From Planctomycetota bacterium (GTDB taxonomy: Bacteria > Planctomycetota > UBA1135 > GCA-002748355), in the NCBI GenBank assembly GCA_020638795.1, contig JACKHW010000004.1, positions 62,001-126,000 of the forward strand: 64,000 nucleotides of DNA. Direction: 5' to 3'. Both the position numbers and the translations under genes were made by a program. Below the pieces are notes generated by a model, which was given only the letters and a program-made list of their open reading frames with translations, ran no database searches and had not been told where the DNA came from. Below are positions 55,553 to 63,781 of this stretch, in pieces (the first letter of the stretch is position 1; each line of letters opens with the position of its first letter).

Positions 55553-57047
55553 TGTCATTCTCCTTCGTTGCCGTGGTTGTCGCGTTCGCGATGCTGAGAC
55601 CGTAGGACCGCACGACGTCCTGCATCCATGGCAGGAGAACCGGACGCGAGAGCGGGCCGAGATTGGAGGATCGCGGCAGTCGTGACATCGCGTCGAGCGG
55701 TGCCGCGTCCTGCGCCTGCGGATCGATGCGTTCTTGGGTCACCTTGGTGCGCCCCTTGTTGGGCTTCCCGGTGATCTGATCGGGGTACGGGATCCCGAGG
55801 ACGAGCTGGGCGACACCGCGCTGCTTCTTCGGCAGTCCCGGGCCACCTCGTCCATTGGCGCTCGGAGGCGGCTTGCCTCCGCCGAAGCCGATGCTCAGGT
55901 CGCGGTTCACGGGTGGTTTGCGCTGACGCAGACTCGGTTGTAGACCACCGCGCGCTTCGGACTCGTCGTCCTCGTCGTCGACCTCTTCCTCGTCTTCGAG
56001 TTCTTCCTCGTCCTCGGCCACCGACTGGTCCTTGCTCGACCACTCGCTCGCCGTCGGGCTACGACTCGACCCCTTGCCCTTGCCCTGGCCCGTCGTCGCG
56101 ACGGACTCCTTGTCCCCCTCGGGCTTCTTCGACTTCTTGCGCTTCGGCGGTAGGTCCTTGGGTGGTTTGAGCTTCTTGTCGCTCTTCTTGGCGTTCTCGC
56201 CCTTGGTCGGTTGCGCAGCCTCGGTCGACGCACCTTCGCCCGCGCTCTGGCCCGTCGTGCTCTGGGCCGCAGAACTCTTTCCCGTGCCTTCGCTCCCGCG
56301 CGACTGCTTCTGCGTCTTGTCCGTCACGCCCTCGTCGCCACGCTTGGAGTCGCTCGCCGACTCGCTGCGAGGACGCTCTGCACGCGGCTCTTCTCGCGGC
56401 CGTTCCGGAGGAAGGATGCTCGCGATCGGCGCGTCCCGTTCGTCCTTGGTGACATCCGTGACCTCGCCGTCGTCACGCGGCACGACGACGACCGCATCGT
56501 CCCTCGTGCGCAGCGGTAGCAGCGCGGCGACGATCACGAGGACGATTGCGAGTGCTCCGTAGCGAGATGCCCGAGCAGGATCGACGAGTGCAACCGCGGT
56601 CTCGTCGACTCGAAACGCGCGCGCAGCCTCGACGCGTGTGCGAGCGTCTTCGATCGCGGCCTGCATCATCGGAGTCGGATGTGCCTCGTTCGAAAACTCC
56701 CACGCAGCGGTCATGCGGTCCGACAAGCCGAGCGCATCGTCGAGTCGCGACAGCACGTGCCGCCGGTCGACTTGGACATGGCTACCCTGACCCGCACGAA
56801 CGATCGCGTACACGAGGGCAGGCAGCGCCAACGTCAAGAGGACGACGAGCCAGATCGGCAACGAGAAGTCGACGCCCACGCCGCGCAGTACGAGCGCGGC
56901 GATCGCATAGACGGCAGGCACGACGATCAGCAACGGAATCGCGGTCCGGATCGCGGTCGCCCGTTGCTCCCGCGCACGCGCGAGGCCACGACGTACCGCG
57001 ATCGGCTCCACGATCTCGCCGAGTCGCTGACGAAGCGTCGGATCCAT
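55533..57047 (-). CDS. Membrane protein with long charged, low-complexity linker
   Basis: 504 residues from ATG 57047. Two adjacent membrane helices (about 33-55, 61-83), a helical stretch with LDDALGLSDRMTAAWEF, and a third helix (about 163-180) resemble the N-terminus of DUF4175-type proteins found in MoxR operons. Residues about 200-400 are very polar (Lys, Glu, Ser, Pro), including an acidic run EDEEELEDEEE. The last 100 residues are more ordered (LVLGIPYPDQITGKPN, LPRSSNLGPLSRPVLLP). Its TGATG junction couples it to the upstream gene. Function unknown; probably a membrane scaffold of the MoxR/VWA system. Confidence 0.75.
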   Translation of the reverse strand: MDPTLRQRLGEIVEPIAVRRGLARAREQRATAIRTAIPLLIVVPAVYAIAALVLRGVGVDFSLPIWLVVLLTLALPALVYAIVRAGQGSHVQVDRRHVLSRLDDALGLSDRMTAAWEFSNEAHPTPMMQAAIEDARTRVEAARAFRVDETAVALVDPARASRYGALAIVLVIVAALLPLRTRDDAVVVVPRDDGEVTDVTKDERDAPIASILPPERPREEPRAERPRSESASDSKRGDEGVTDKTQKQSRGSEGTGKSSAAQSTTGQSAGEGASTEAAQPTKGENAKKSDKKLKPPKDLPPKRKKSKKPEGDKESVATTGQGKGKGSSRSPTASEWSSKDQSVAEDEEELEDEEEVDDEDDESEARGGLQPSLRQRKPPVNRDLSIGFGGGKPPPSANGRGGPGLPKKQRGVAQLVLGIPYPDQITGKPNKGRTKVTQERIDPQAQDAAPLDAMSRLPRSSNLGPLSRPVLLPWMQDVVRSYGLSIANATTTATKENDNGNVDR

Positions 57048-59398
57048 CAACGCTCCTCGTCGCCGCTCGCCGCACTCGACCCGAGATCGACCTGGGCGGC
57101 TTGCAAGACGGCTCCCGATCGTGAGTCGCGAAGGCATGCAATCACGACGAGTTGATCCGGATCCATGCCCGTCGAGAGTCGCGTCGCGATGCTCTTGGCC
57201 TTCTCTTCGTAGTCGTCGAGGAACGCGCGATTGGCCGCTTCGATCGCTGCGAGACCGCGTGAGAACGGAACCCGCATGACCGCGAGGCCGTCCTTCTTCT
57301 CCTGCTGTTCGAAGGGCACGCCGCTCAGCTCTTCCGTGAGCGCCGCGCGCGCGACCATGCGATGAACGACCGTAGCGCCGAGTCCCGGATAGAGCACACC
57401 CTTCTCCGCGAGGAGGACTTCGACACGGAGCGCGTCGTCCCGTGGTCCACGGACGACGACATCACCCGTGACCGCCCCACCCTGGAGCCCAGCGTGGAGC
57501 TCGAGCTCGAAGTCCGACGGCGAACCGAGCGCGCCACGAACGACACGCTTCATACCGGCATAGCCCGCCTCGGCGCCGTCGTACTCGACAGCACCCGAAC
57601 CGACCGCTCGGCCATCGACGAAGAACGTCGGGCGCCCGCGCACCTTCGACGACGCGTGCAGCGACAGCTCGTTGGTGATACCGACCGGACGCGGATAGGC
57701 ACTGTGGTAGCCGATCAACACGACACGATCGCGCGGGAAGTGCGTGAGTAACGCCTGGAAGATCATCGCGCCACCCTCGGTGAACGCGCGCCATCGTTCC
57801 CCCTTCTTCACACCCAAATGCGGGTTGGTGACGTGCTCGACGAGAACGCAGTGATTCGTGTTCGTGTCGTCATCGACGACGAACTTGGTCGGCGCGGTCA
57901 TCGCCCGCACCTTGCCCGAGATCAATCGATCGACGAGATCGACCGAGAAGCGATCTCCGCCGAGCTTCTCCTGGACGCGAGTGAGGCCGGCGATCGCCGC
58001 TTCTCCCGCTTCGGGCGTGATGACCGCTTGGACGTAGCGTGACGCGGCCCGTTGCAGGCGCGACGTTCGTTCGTAGTACTCGCCGAGCAAGAGATTGACC
58101 CTTGCCTGGTCCGCGGCTCCGACGGCGTCGTTGAGCCCGAATGCGGCGGACATGAGGTGTTCCCACGCGTCCCGATCGCGATGCAGGTCGAGCAGGATTT
58201 CGCCGAGACGCACGTGCAATCGGTGGACGGATTCGGGATAGCGATCGAGTCGTCCCTCGGTGATCCCGAGTTCGCCGGCGCGCACTGCGGCCTCCGGAAG
58301 TCGAGCCTGCGCGAGCATGTCCACGGTCTTGATCGCGCGTGTCGCCCGAAGAGTCTCCGGCCTCGTGCGATGCACCCACGTCACCGCCTGCTCGAGTTGC
58401 TCGAACGGGGAACCGTTGTCCATGTGCATCACGAGCAGCGACTCGGCTGCGACCTTCGCGAGGCGAGAGCCCTGATTGGCCTCGAGCCACGCGTGAACTT
58501 CGTCGACCTCCTCGCTCGCACGCGCCTCGAAGAACGCGCGCTCTTCGACGGGGAACGGGCGTTCTCGCGTCCGGGTCAATCCGACCCATCCATTGACACG
58601 ATCGATCTCGACCCGAAAGCACTCGAGGAAGTTGACGCCGACGATCCCCAACGCTCCGCGCTCGTGTGCGAAAGGCAGTTCTTCGGGTCGCCACGGCACG
58701 ATCGTCGACAGATCGAACGCACCGCACTGCACCGATCCGATGTTGCCCCCGAGTGCGTCGAATTCCTCACACAGAGTCTCGTCGATGATGCTGTCGTACT
58801 GTGACGAGCCGATCCCGACGACGCGATCGTGTTTGCCCTGCAGGGTGACCGGCAGCCACACGAGCTTCGTGGTCGCGTCCGCCTTGATGTACGTCTTCTC
58901 GGGACCCTCGGGCTTGTCGTTCGACTCGGGCTTCGGATCCGCGATCGTGAGGAAGCCACTCGCGAGGTCGAACGTGACGTGATACTTCATCAAGATGTTG
59001 GCACCGATCGTGCCGAGCACTCCGATCTCCTCGAGTTCGGGCGCATGCAACTTGGTGAAGTCATTGAGGAAGTCCTCGTCGCCGTGCTCACGCGCGTCGA
59101 CGTCGACCGTCAGCCCCGGGAACTCGATCTGGAACGGCTTGCGACCGCCGAACTTGTCTTCGATCTCGAGGCCGTTCGTCGCCTGGTTGTGGAGCTCGAT
59201 GCCGCACAGCCGATCGTACGCGACGAAGAGGTAGGCCGGCATCGTCACCGTGGGCGACGTGAGCTGGCAACGGAGAACGACGTGCTCGTCGACGACCTTG
59301 GCACGCACGCGCGCGGACGCACCTTGGGCGTCGAGCGGCGCAGCGAACCCAAGGGGGCCGGCGAACGCGATCAGGGAGAGGGTTCGCGTCCACCCCAT
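57047..59398 (-). CDS. Secreted protein with retropepsin-like repeats and a thioredoxin-like segment
   Basis: 783 residues from ATG 59398, signal peptide about 1-25 (ending LDAQ). Two stretches look like the end of a retropepsin-like fold: IGVLGTIGANILMKYHVTFD (about 128-147) and GALGIVGVNFLECFRVEID (about 245-265). The catalytic DTG/DSG triads are not seen, so protease activity is doubtful. A helical middle (about 290-500) follows. Residues about 520-620 have HCVLVEHVTNP and RPTFFVDGRAVGSG, resembling a thioredoxin-like or Omp28-like domain with a single Cys. Its stop overlaps the next gene. Confidence 0.65.
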   Translation of the reverse strand: MGWTRTLSLIAFAGPLGFAAPLDAQGASARVRAKVVDEHVVLRCQLTSPTVTMPAYLFVAYDRLCGIELHNQATNGLEIEDKFGGRKPFQIEFPGLTVDVDAREHGDEDFLNDFTKLHAPELEEIGVLGTIGANILMKYHVTFDLASGFLTIADPKPESNDKPEGPEKTYIKADATTKLVWLPVTLQGKHDRVVGIGSSQYDSIIDETLCEEFDALGGNIGSVQCGAFDLSTIVPWRPEELPFAHERGALGIVGVNFLECFRVEIDRVNGWVGLTRTRERPFPVEERAFFEARASEEVDEVHAWLEANQGSRLAKVAAESLLVMHMDNGSPFEQLEQAVTWVHRTRPETLRATRAIKTVDMLAQARLPEAAVRAGELGITEGRLDRYPESVHRLHVRLGEILLDLHRDRDAWEHLMSAAFGLNDAVGAADQARVNLLLGEYYERTSRLQRAASRYVQAVITPEAGEAAIAGLTRVQEKLGGDRFSVDLVDRLISGKVRAMTAPTKFVVDDDTNTNHCVLVEHVTNPHLGVKKGERWRAFTEGGAMIFQALLTHFPRDRVVLIGYHSAYPRPVGITNELSLHASSKVRGRPTFFVDGRAVGSGAVEYDGAEAGYAGMKRVVRGALGSPSDFELELHAGLQGGAVTGDVVVRGPRDDALRVEVLLAEKGVLYPGLGATVVHRMVARAALTEELSGVPFEQQEKKDGLAVMRVPFSRGLAAIEAANRAFLDDYEEKAKSIATRLSTGMDPDQLVVIACLRDSRSGAVLQAAQVDLGSSAASGDEER

Positions 59399-59451
59399 GG
59401 TTCGAAACGGGAAGGGGTTCGGATGAGAAAAGGTCGTGTTGGAAGGAATCG

Positions 59452-59568
59452 CTACTCGCGGGGCTTGCCCTCGAGGGTTCCGAAGGCCCAGTTCTCGAAC
59501 GTCATCGTGACTTCGGGCTTCTGGACATCGGCCGGTACGCTCACGGCGACCGGAACCATTCCCGAGCC
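59452..59568 (-). other. In-frame coding-like extension after TGA; possible selenocysteine readthrough
   Basis: The frame of the upstream secreted protein stays open for 38 codons after its TGA and ends at TAG (59454-59452). Codon use is coding-like: 32 of 38 codons end in G or C. The joined protein would read PPNC-Sec-GSGMVPVAVSV and end TLEGKPRE. Two alternatives exist: a separate 35-residue ORF starting ATG (59558-59556), which has GAGG seven bases upstream, or a recent nonsense change. All three predict the same reading frame. Confidence 0.55.
59532..59553 (-). promoter_or_regulatory. Candidate bacterial SECIS-like hairpin
   Basis: On the minus strand an 8-bp stem (CCGGT and CGC pairing with GCG and ACCGG, with one bulged U at 59537) closes a 5-nt loop CGUGA. 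It begins 15 nt after the TGA at 59571-59569, and the loop GU lies 25-26 nt after it. Bacterial SECIS elements have a short stem, a bulged U and a loop with GU within about 16-37 nt of the UGA. Here the bulge is on the 3' side, unlike the E. coli fdhF element. G+C-rich DNA makes chance hairpins likely. Confidence 0.4.
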
Positions 59569-60594
59569 TCAACAGTTGGGCGGGAAGACGACTTCGGTGA
59601 TCTTCTTCTTCTTCTGCCCGTCCCAGATTGCGATGCGCGGCGACTTGCCGAGCGGCTGCCAATCGAAGTACTCCTCACCCGATCTGCCGTAGTACCAGAT
59701 GTCGAAGGGCGAGAAGTGCCACTTGTCGCCCTTGACCTCGTAGGCGAACTCGACAGCGACCGGACCACCGAAGCGCAGCTCGGTCGTCTTGTCCTGCTCG
59801 AGGGCGAACGGCTTCGAGCGTCCCGTGCGGACGCTCACCGTGTTGCCACCGAACGACAACAGACCCGAGTGCACGACGTATTCGGCGGTCGGAATCGAAG
59901 CGATCTCGCCATCACTCTTCGACACATCGAAAGACAGGGTGCCGTCCGTGCTCCTGAGCACCGCGGCCAACACTTTGCCCTTGGTGAGGACTTCGAAGTC
60001 GACCTTCGACGTCGGTCCTTCGTACGGTGCGTACGACAATGTGGCGCCATTGCTCGCGAGCGTGACCGCGTAGAGCTTGCCCTTCACGCTCACGACTTTG
60101 GACAAGAAGCTCGCGGTCTTGCCGACGCCGACGACGAGAGCGTCCTCGCCGTAGTCGTCGAACCGACCGTTGTTGTTCTGGTCGATGATCGTGACCTTGG
60201 TTCCGTCGATCGCACCGCGCTTGACACTCGCGGGCGCGTAACTCCAATCGGGAGTCGAGCGCACGCGGATCGCGACGCGCTCGTCACCCTTCACGAGCAG
60301 AACGATCCCACCCGTCTCGGCATCGATGCGCGTGTCGAACTCGCCATCGGCATCACTGTCGATCGCGAGGGTGGTGCCATCGAGCTGCGACTTGAAGGAG
60401 ACGTCGGCCCCGAGACATGGCAACTCGATCGCCTTCCCGATCGGCTTCCACGACTCCGCCGGGAGGCGGAACTTCCAATCCCGGTAGACCTTGGTCTCGA
60501 GCGGGACCTCGGTCCCACCCGAAGAAAGCGGTGCGGCGTAGGTGCTTGTCGTGCAAACACCGACGGCGGCGACGAAAACGAAGAGCTTCTGCAT
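59569..60594 (-). CDS. Secreted protein with Ca-binding-like loops; possible selenoprotein
   Basis: 341 residues to the TGA, 380 if it is read through. Signal peptide about 1-21 (ending TYAAP). Two loops with the DxDxDG pattern of EF-hand or dockerin calcium sites: DSDADGEFD (79-87) and DQNNNGRFD (138-146). The rest looks beta-rich. The mature protein has Cys60 and Cys341, the latter directly before the TGA. First gene of the 18-kb operon: 170 bp separate this TGA from the next gene, but only 53 bp if the extension is translated. No known domain recognised. Confidence 0.8.
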   Translation of the reverse strand: MQKLFVFVAAVGVCTTSTYAAPLSSGGTEVPLETKVYRDWKFRLPAESWKPIGKAIELPCLGADVSFKSQLDGTTLAIDSDADGEFDTRIDAETGGIVLLVKGDERVAIRVRSTPDWSYAPASVKRGAIDGTKVTIIDQNNNGRFDDYGEDALVVGVGKTASFLSKVVSVKGKLYAVTLASNGATLSYAPYEGPTSKVDFEVLTKGKVLAAVLRSTDGTLSFDVSKSDGEIASIPTAEYVVHSGLLSFGGNTVSVRTGRSKPFALEQDKTTELRFGGPVAVEFAYEVKGDKWHFSPFDIWYYGRSGEEYFDWQPLGKSPRIAIWDGQKKKKITEVVFPPNC

Positions 60595-60933
60595 GCCGAA
60601 CCCCGCTGGATCGAAGCGATGGAGATCGCGAACTCCCGATCTACGCGAGAGCCGCGACGCCTGAGAAGGCGAATCCTAACGTATCGGGACGATCCGTCAC
60701 GCGACCGGATGCCTCGTTCGCTGTTTTTTCCTCTCGGCCTCCCTGGAATCGCCCGTGGCTCGGCGCTCGGATGAACAGGACCGCCGGGCCGAACGGCAGG
60801 TCGACGATCCCGGCGGCGACCCGATTCCGTTATCCTCGGGCGCCAAATTCGTCGAAGAGCCCAGAAGCTCGACCGACTCTTCGAGCTCCCCCCACGATCG
60901 TCCAACCTGCCCCGTGGAAGGCATCCCGACTCC
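60595..60933. other. 339-bp divergent intergenic region
   Basis: Must hold promoters for the 18-kb minus-strand operon and for the plus-strand exporter genes. A T6 tract at 60724-60729 has no stem before it. A weak minus-strand -10-like TAGGAT with a GTGACG 16 bp before it lies near 60673-60700, but I would not rely on it. No gene seen. Confidence 0.5.
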
Positions 60934-61860
60934 GTGACCGTTTCCCACGATTTCGTCCATAGCTACGACACAGCGACCGCGAAACACGGCTTCTGGCAGT
61001 ACGCCTTCCAGTGGCCGCGCTACTTCTCACAGGTCGTGAGGTCGCGGGCGCTCTTCTGGAATTTCGCCCGGCGAGAACTGCTGAGTCGCTTTCGAGGCAG
61101 TGCCGGCGGAATCTTCTGGGTCCTGATCCAGCCGATCTTCCAGTTCGCGATCTATTTCTTCGTCTTCGGGTTCCTCTTCGAGCACCGCACGCAGACAGGC
61201 GGCCCGAGTACGGACTTCGCGATCTACTTGTTCTCAGGGATCCTGATCTTCAACACGCTGATGGAAGGCACGACGCAGGCAATGCAGAGCGTCGTGTCGA
61301 GTTCGAACCTCGTCAAGAAGGTCGCCTTCCCGTGCGAGCTGTTGCCACTGAGCCCGGTCATCGTCTCGCAGACGGTCTACCTCGTCGGATGCGTCGTACT
61401 CCTCACGGCCGGGCTCATCACGGGGGACATCGTTCTCTCGGCGAAGATCCTCGCCTGGCCTCTCGTATTCCTGTGCGCCCTCGTGATGTCCACGGGCATC
61501 GGCCTGCTCCTCGCGGCGACCAACGTCTTCGCGCGTGACATCGCGCACCTCTATCGCATCGTCGCACAGGCGTGGTTCTTCATGACCCCGATCTTCTGGC
61601 CACTCGACCTGGTCGCTCAGAAGGTCACCGGAGCACCGTGGATCCTCAACATCATGCTCCTCAATCCCGCCTACCCGGTGACGATGGCCGCGCGACAGGT
61701 CATCGGGTTGCCCGAGTCCATCCCGCCGTCCGCGGCGCGGCTCGTCCCGATGACGCTGACCGGCAACCTGATCGCTGCCGCGATCTGGGCCTCGGTGCTC
61801 TTCGTCGTGGGCTACGGCTTCTTCATGAGCCGCAAGCACAAGTTCGCCGACCTCGTTTGA
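60934..61860 (+). CDS. ABC-2 polysaccharide exporter permease (Wzm type)
   Basis: 308 residues from GTG 60934. A soluble N-terminus (about 1-50) leads to six membrane helices with the ABC-2 features ELLSRFRGSAGGIFWVLIQP, NLVKKVAFPCELLPLSPV and FFMTPIFWPLDLV, followed by LNPAYPVTMAARQVI. This is the permease group exporting O-antigen, teichoic acid or capsule. It forms a transporter with the ATPase encoded 18 bp downstream. Confidence 0.92.
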   Translation: MTVSHDFVHSYDTATAKHGFWQYAFQWPRYFSQVVRSRALFWNFARRELLSRFRGSAGGIFWVLIQPIFQFAIYFFVFGFLFEHRTQTGGPSTDFAIYLFSGILIFNTLMEGTTQAMQSVVSSSNLVKKVAFPCELLPLSPVIVSQTVYLVGCVVLLTAGLITGDIVLSAKILAWPLVFLCALVMSTGIGLLLAATNVFARDIAHLYRIVAQAWFFMTPIFWPLDLVAQKVTGAPWILNIMLLNPAYPVTMAARQVIGLPESIPPSAARLVPMTLTGNLIAAAIWASVLFVVGYGFFMSRKHKFADLV

Positions 61861-61878
61861 CGCTGACCTCCTCGACGC

Positions 61879-63132
61879 ATGGCCCAACCCGCAATCGAAG
61901 TCTGGAACCTGTCGAAGACGTACCGGCTGTACGGGAATCCGTGGCACCGCGTCCTCGAGGGCTTGCCTGGCGCGAAGAAGAAACGTCACAAGGCGGTGCA
62001 CGCGCTCAAGGACGTCAACTTCCACGTGCCCTTCGGGACGTGCGTCGGCCTCGTCGGCGGTAACGGTGCCGGCAAGTCCACGCTGCTCAAGATCCTGACC
62101 GGCACGACGTTCCCGACCGGCGGCGGCTTTCGCATTCGTGGTCGCATCGCGAGCCTTCTCGAACTCGGTGCGGGCTTCAACCGCGACTTCACGGGGAAGG
62201 AGAACATCTTCATGAACGCCGCGCTGATGGGTTTCAGTCGGCGGGAGGCCATGAAGAAGTACGACGAGATCCTCGAGTTCTCCGAACTCGGTGACTTCAT
62301 CCACGCCCCTATCCGTACCTACTCGTCGGGCATGGTTTGCCGACTCGGCTTCAGCGTCGCCGTGGCGACCGATCCCGATGTCTTGATCATCGACGAGATC
62401 CTCGCGGTCGGTGACATGCACTTCCGTCGCAAGTGCGTGGACCGGATCATGAGCTACCGCGAACGAGGCAAGACGATGTTCTTCTGCTCGCACTCGCTCT
62501 ACGACGTCAGGCAGATCTGCGATCGGGCCGTCTGGATGAAGAATGGCGAGGTCAAGATGTTCGATGACTCGGTCATCGTCACGAACGAGTACGCGACGTA
62601 CGAGAACACGCTGACGGCCGAGGCCGAGAAGAAGACTCCGTGGGACGACGAAGACGCGCCCAAACCGATCCACAGCGAGGATCACGCTCGCGTCGTCAAT
62701 GCCGAGCTCGTGGATCCGGTGACGCGAAAGCCGCGCAACGTGTTCTCGCCGCGTGACGACATCGCGGTGAAGATCCACGTCAAGAACGGCAAGATCTACG
62801 AACCCGTCAACGTCGCGGTCGCGCTGATGCGCAAGGACGGCACGATGTGCATGGCCGCGACGAGTCACTTCGACAACGTCCTCGTCGAGGCGGGCGAAGC
62901 GATCGTCACGCTCATCCTGCCCGACATCAAACTGCTGTCGGGCGAGTTCGTCGTGCCCATTTGGTTGCTCGACGAGAAGGGTGTGCATCGCTTCCACGAA
63001 CTGCCCTGCACGCAGAACCTCGTGATCCAGAATCGCGACAAGGAACTCGGGCTCTTCCTGACGGAGCGTCGCTGGGAAGTCGAGGTGCTCGAAGAGGCGC
63101 CGACGATCTTCGACTCGAAGGCGACGAGCTGA
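61879..63132 (+). CDS. Polysaccharide ABC exporter ATPase with C-terminal substrate-binding domain (Wzt type)
   Basis: 417 residues. Residues about 1-245 are the ATPase: Walker A GGNGAGKST, signature YSSGMVCRLGF, Walker B VLIIDEILAVGD, switch His in FCSHSL. Residues about 265-410 form a separate beta-rich domain (VVNAELVDPVTRKPRNVFS, IAVKIHVKNGKIYEP), like the Wzt C-terminal domain that recognises a modified non-reducing glycan end. So the exported polymer probably carries a specific terminal group. Followed after one base by cysC. Confidence 0.93.
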   Translation: MAQPAIEVWNLSKTYRLYGNPWHRVLEGLPGAKKKRHKAVHALKDVNFHVPFGTCVGLVGGNGAGKSTLLKILTGTTFPTGGGFRIRGRIASLLELGAGFNRDFTGKENIFMNAALMGFSRREAMKKYDEILEFSELGDFIHAPIRTYSSGMVCRLGFSVAVATDPDVLIIDEILAVGDMHFRRKCVDRIMSYRERGKTMFFCSHSLYDVRQICDRAVWMKNGEVKMFDDSVIVTNEYATYENTLTAEAEKKTPWDDEDAPKPIHSEDHARVVNAELVDPVTRKPRNVFSPRDDIAVKIHVKNGKIYEPVNVAVALMRKDGTMCMAATSHFDNVLVEAGEAIVTLILPDIKLLSGEFVVPIWLLDEKGVHRFHELPCTQNLVIQNRDKELGLFLTERRWEVEVLEEAPTIFDSKATS

Positions 63133-63133
63133 G

Positions 63134-63781
63134 ATGTCGATGCACGACGATCCGGGACATTCCGCGCGCGCTCCGAAGGCCGAGAACATCTCGTGGTCCG
63201 ACGGCGCTGTCGGACGGGAAGGGCGCGAGCGCCTGCTCGGGCAGCGCGGATGCGTGCTGTGGTTCACCGGGCTGTCGGGATCCGGCAAGTCGACGATCGC
63301 GGCGCGCGTCGAAGCGAGCCTCGCCGCGAGTGGCGTGCATTGCTACGTGCTCGATGGCGACAACCTGCGGCACGGATTGAATCGCGACCTCGGTTTCACG
63401 TCGGAAGACCGCGAAGAGAACATCCGCCGCATGGGCGAAGTCGCGGCACTGTTCGCGGATGCCGGCATCGTGACGCTGGTGACGGCGATTTCGCCGTTCG
63501 AAGCAGGCCGTCGTGCCGCGCGCGCAGCCGTGAAGTCCGGTGCCTTCCTCGAGATCCACCTCGACGTCGCGCTCGACGTGTGCAAGGAACGCGATCCGAA
63601 GGGTCTGTATCAGAAGGTCGAGCGTGGCGAGATCCGTGGATTCACGGGGGTCGACTCCCCTTACGAACAACCGCAGAACGCCGACTTGAGACTCGACACG
63701 GCAACACTCGATATCGACGCGTGCGCCGAGGCGATCCTCGATGCGATGCAAGTGCGCGGTTACTTGGCAAGAGAACGGTGA
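63134..63781 (+). CDS. cysC: Adenylylsulfate kinase
   Basis: 215 residues. P-loop GLSGSGKST, the APS-binding DGDNLRHGLNRDLGFT, and DREENIRRMGEVAALFADAG. It phosphorylates APS to PAPS, the donor for sulfation or the substrate for assimilatory reduction. The stop shares a base with the cysD start (TGATG). It directly follows the Wzt gene, an association that suggests sulfated glycan, though general sulfate assimilation is equally possible. Confidence 0.95.
   Translation: MSMHDDPGHSARAPKAENISWSDGAVGREGRERLLGQRGCVLWFTGLSGSGKSTIAARVEASLAASGVHCYVLDGDNLRHGLNRDLGFTSEDREENIRRMGEVAALFADAGIVTLVTAISPFEAGRRAARAAVKSGAFLEIHLDVALDVCKERDPKGLYQKVERGEIRGFTGVDSPYEQPQNADLRLDTATLDIDACAEAILDAMQVRGYLARER

Noticed and set aside
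60724..60729. T6 tract as an intrinsic terminator
   Set aside because: No G+C-rich stem precedes it and it lies in a divergent promoter region.
61234..63288. Long minus-strand open frame opposite the Wzm/Wzt/CysC genes
   Set aside because: It is a shadow of three well-identified plus-strand genes and its product is low-complexity.
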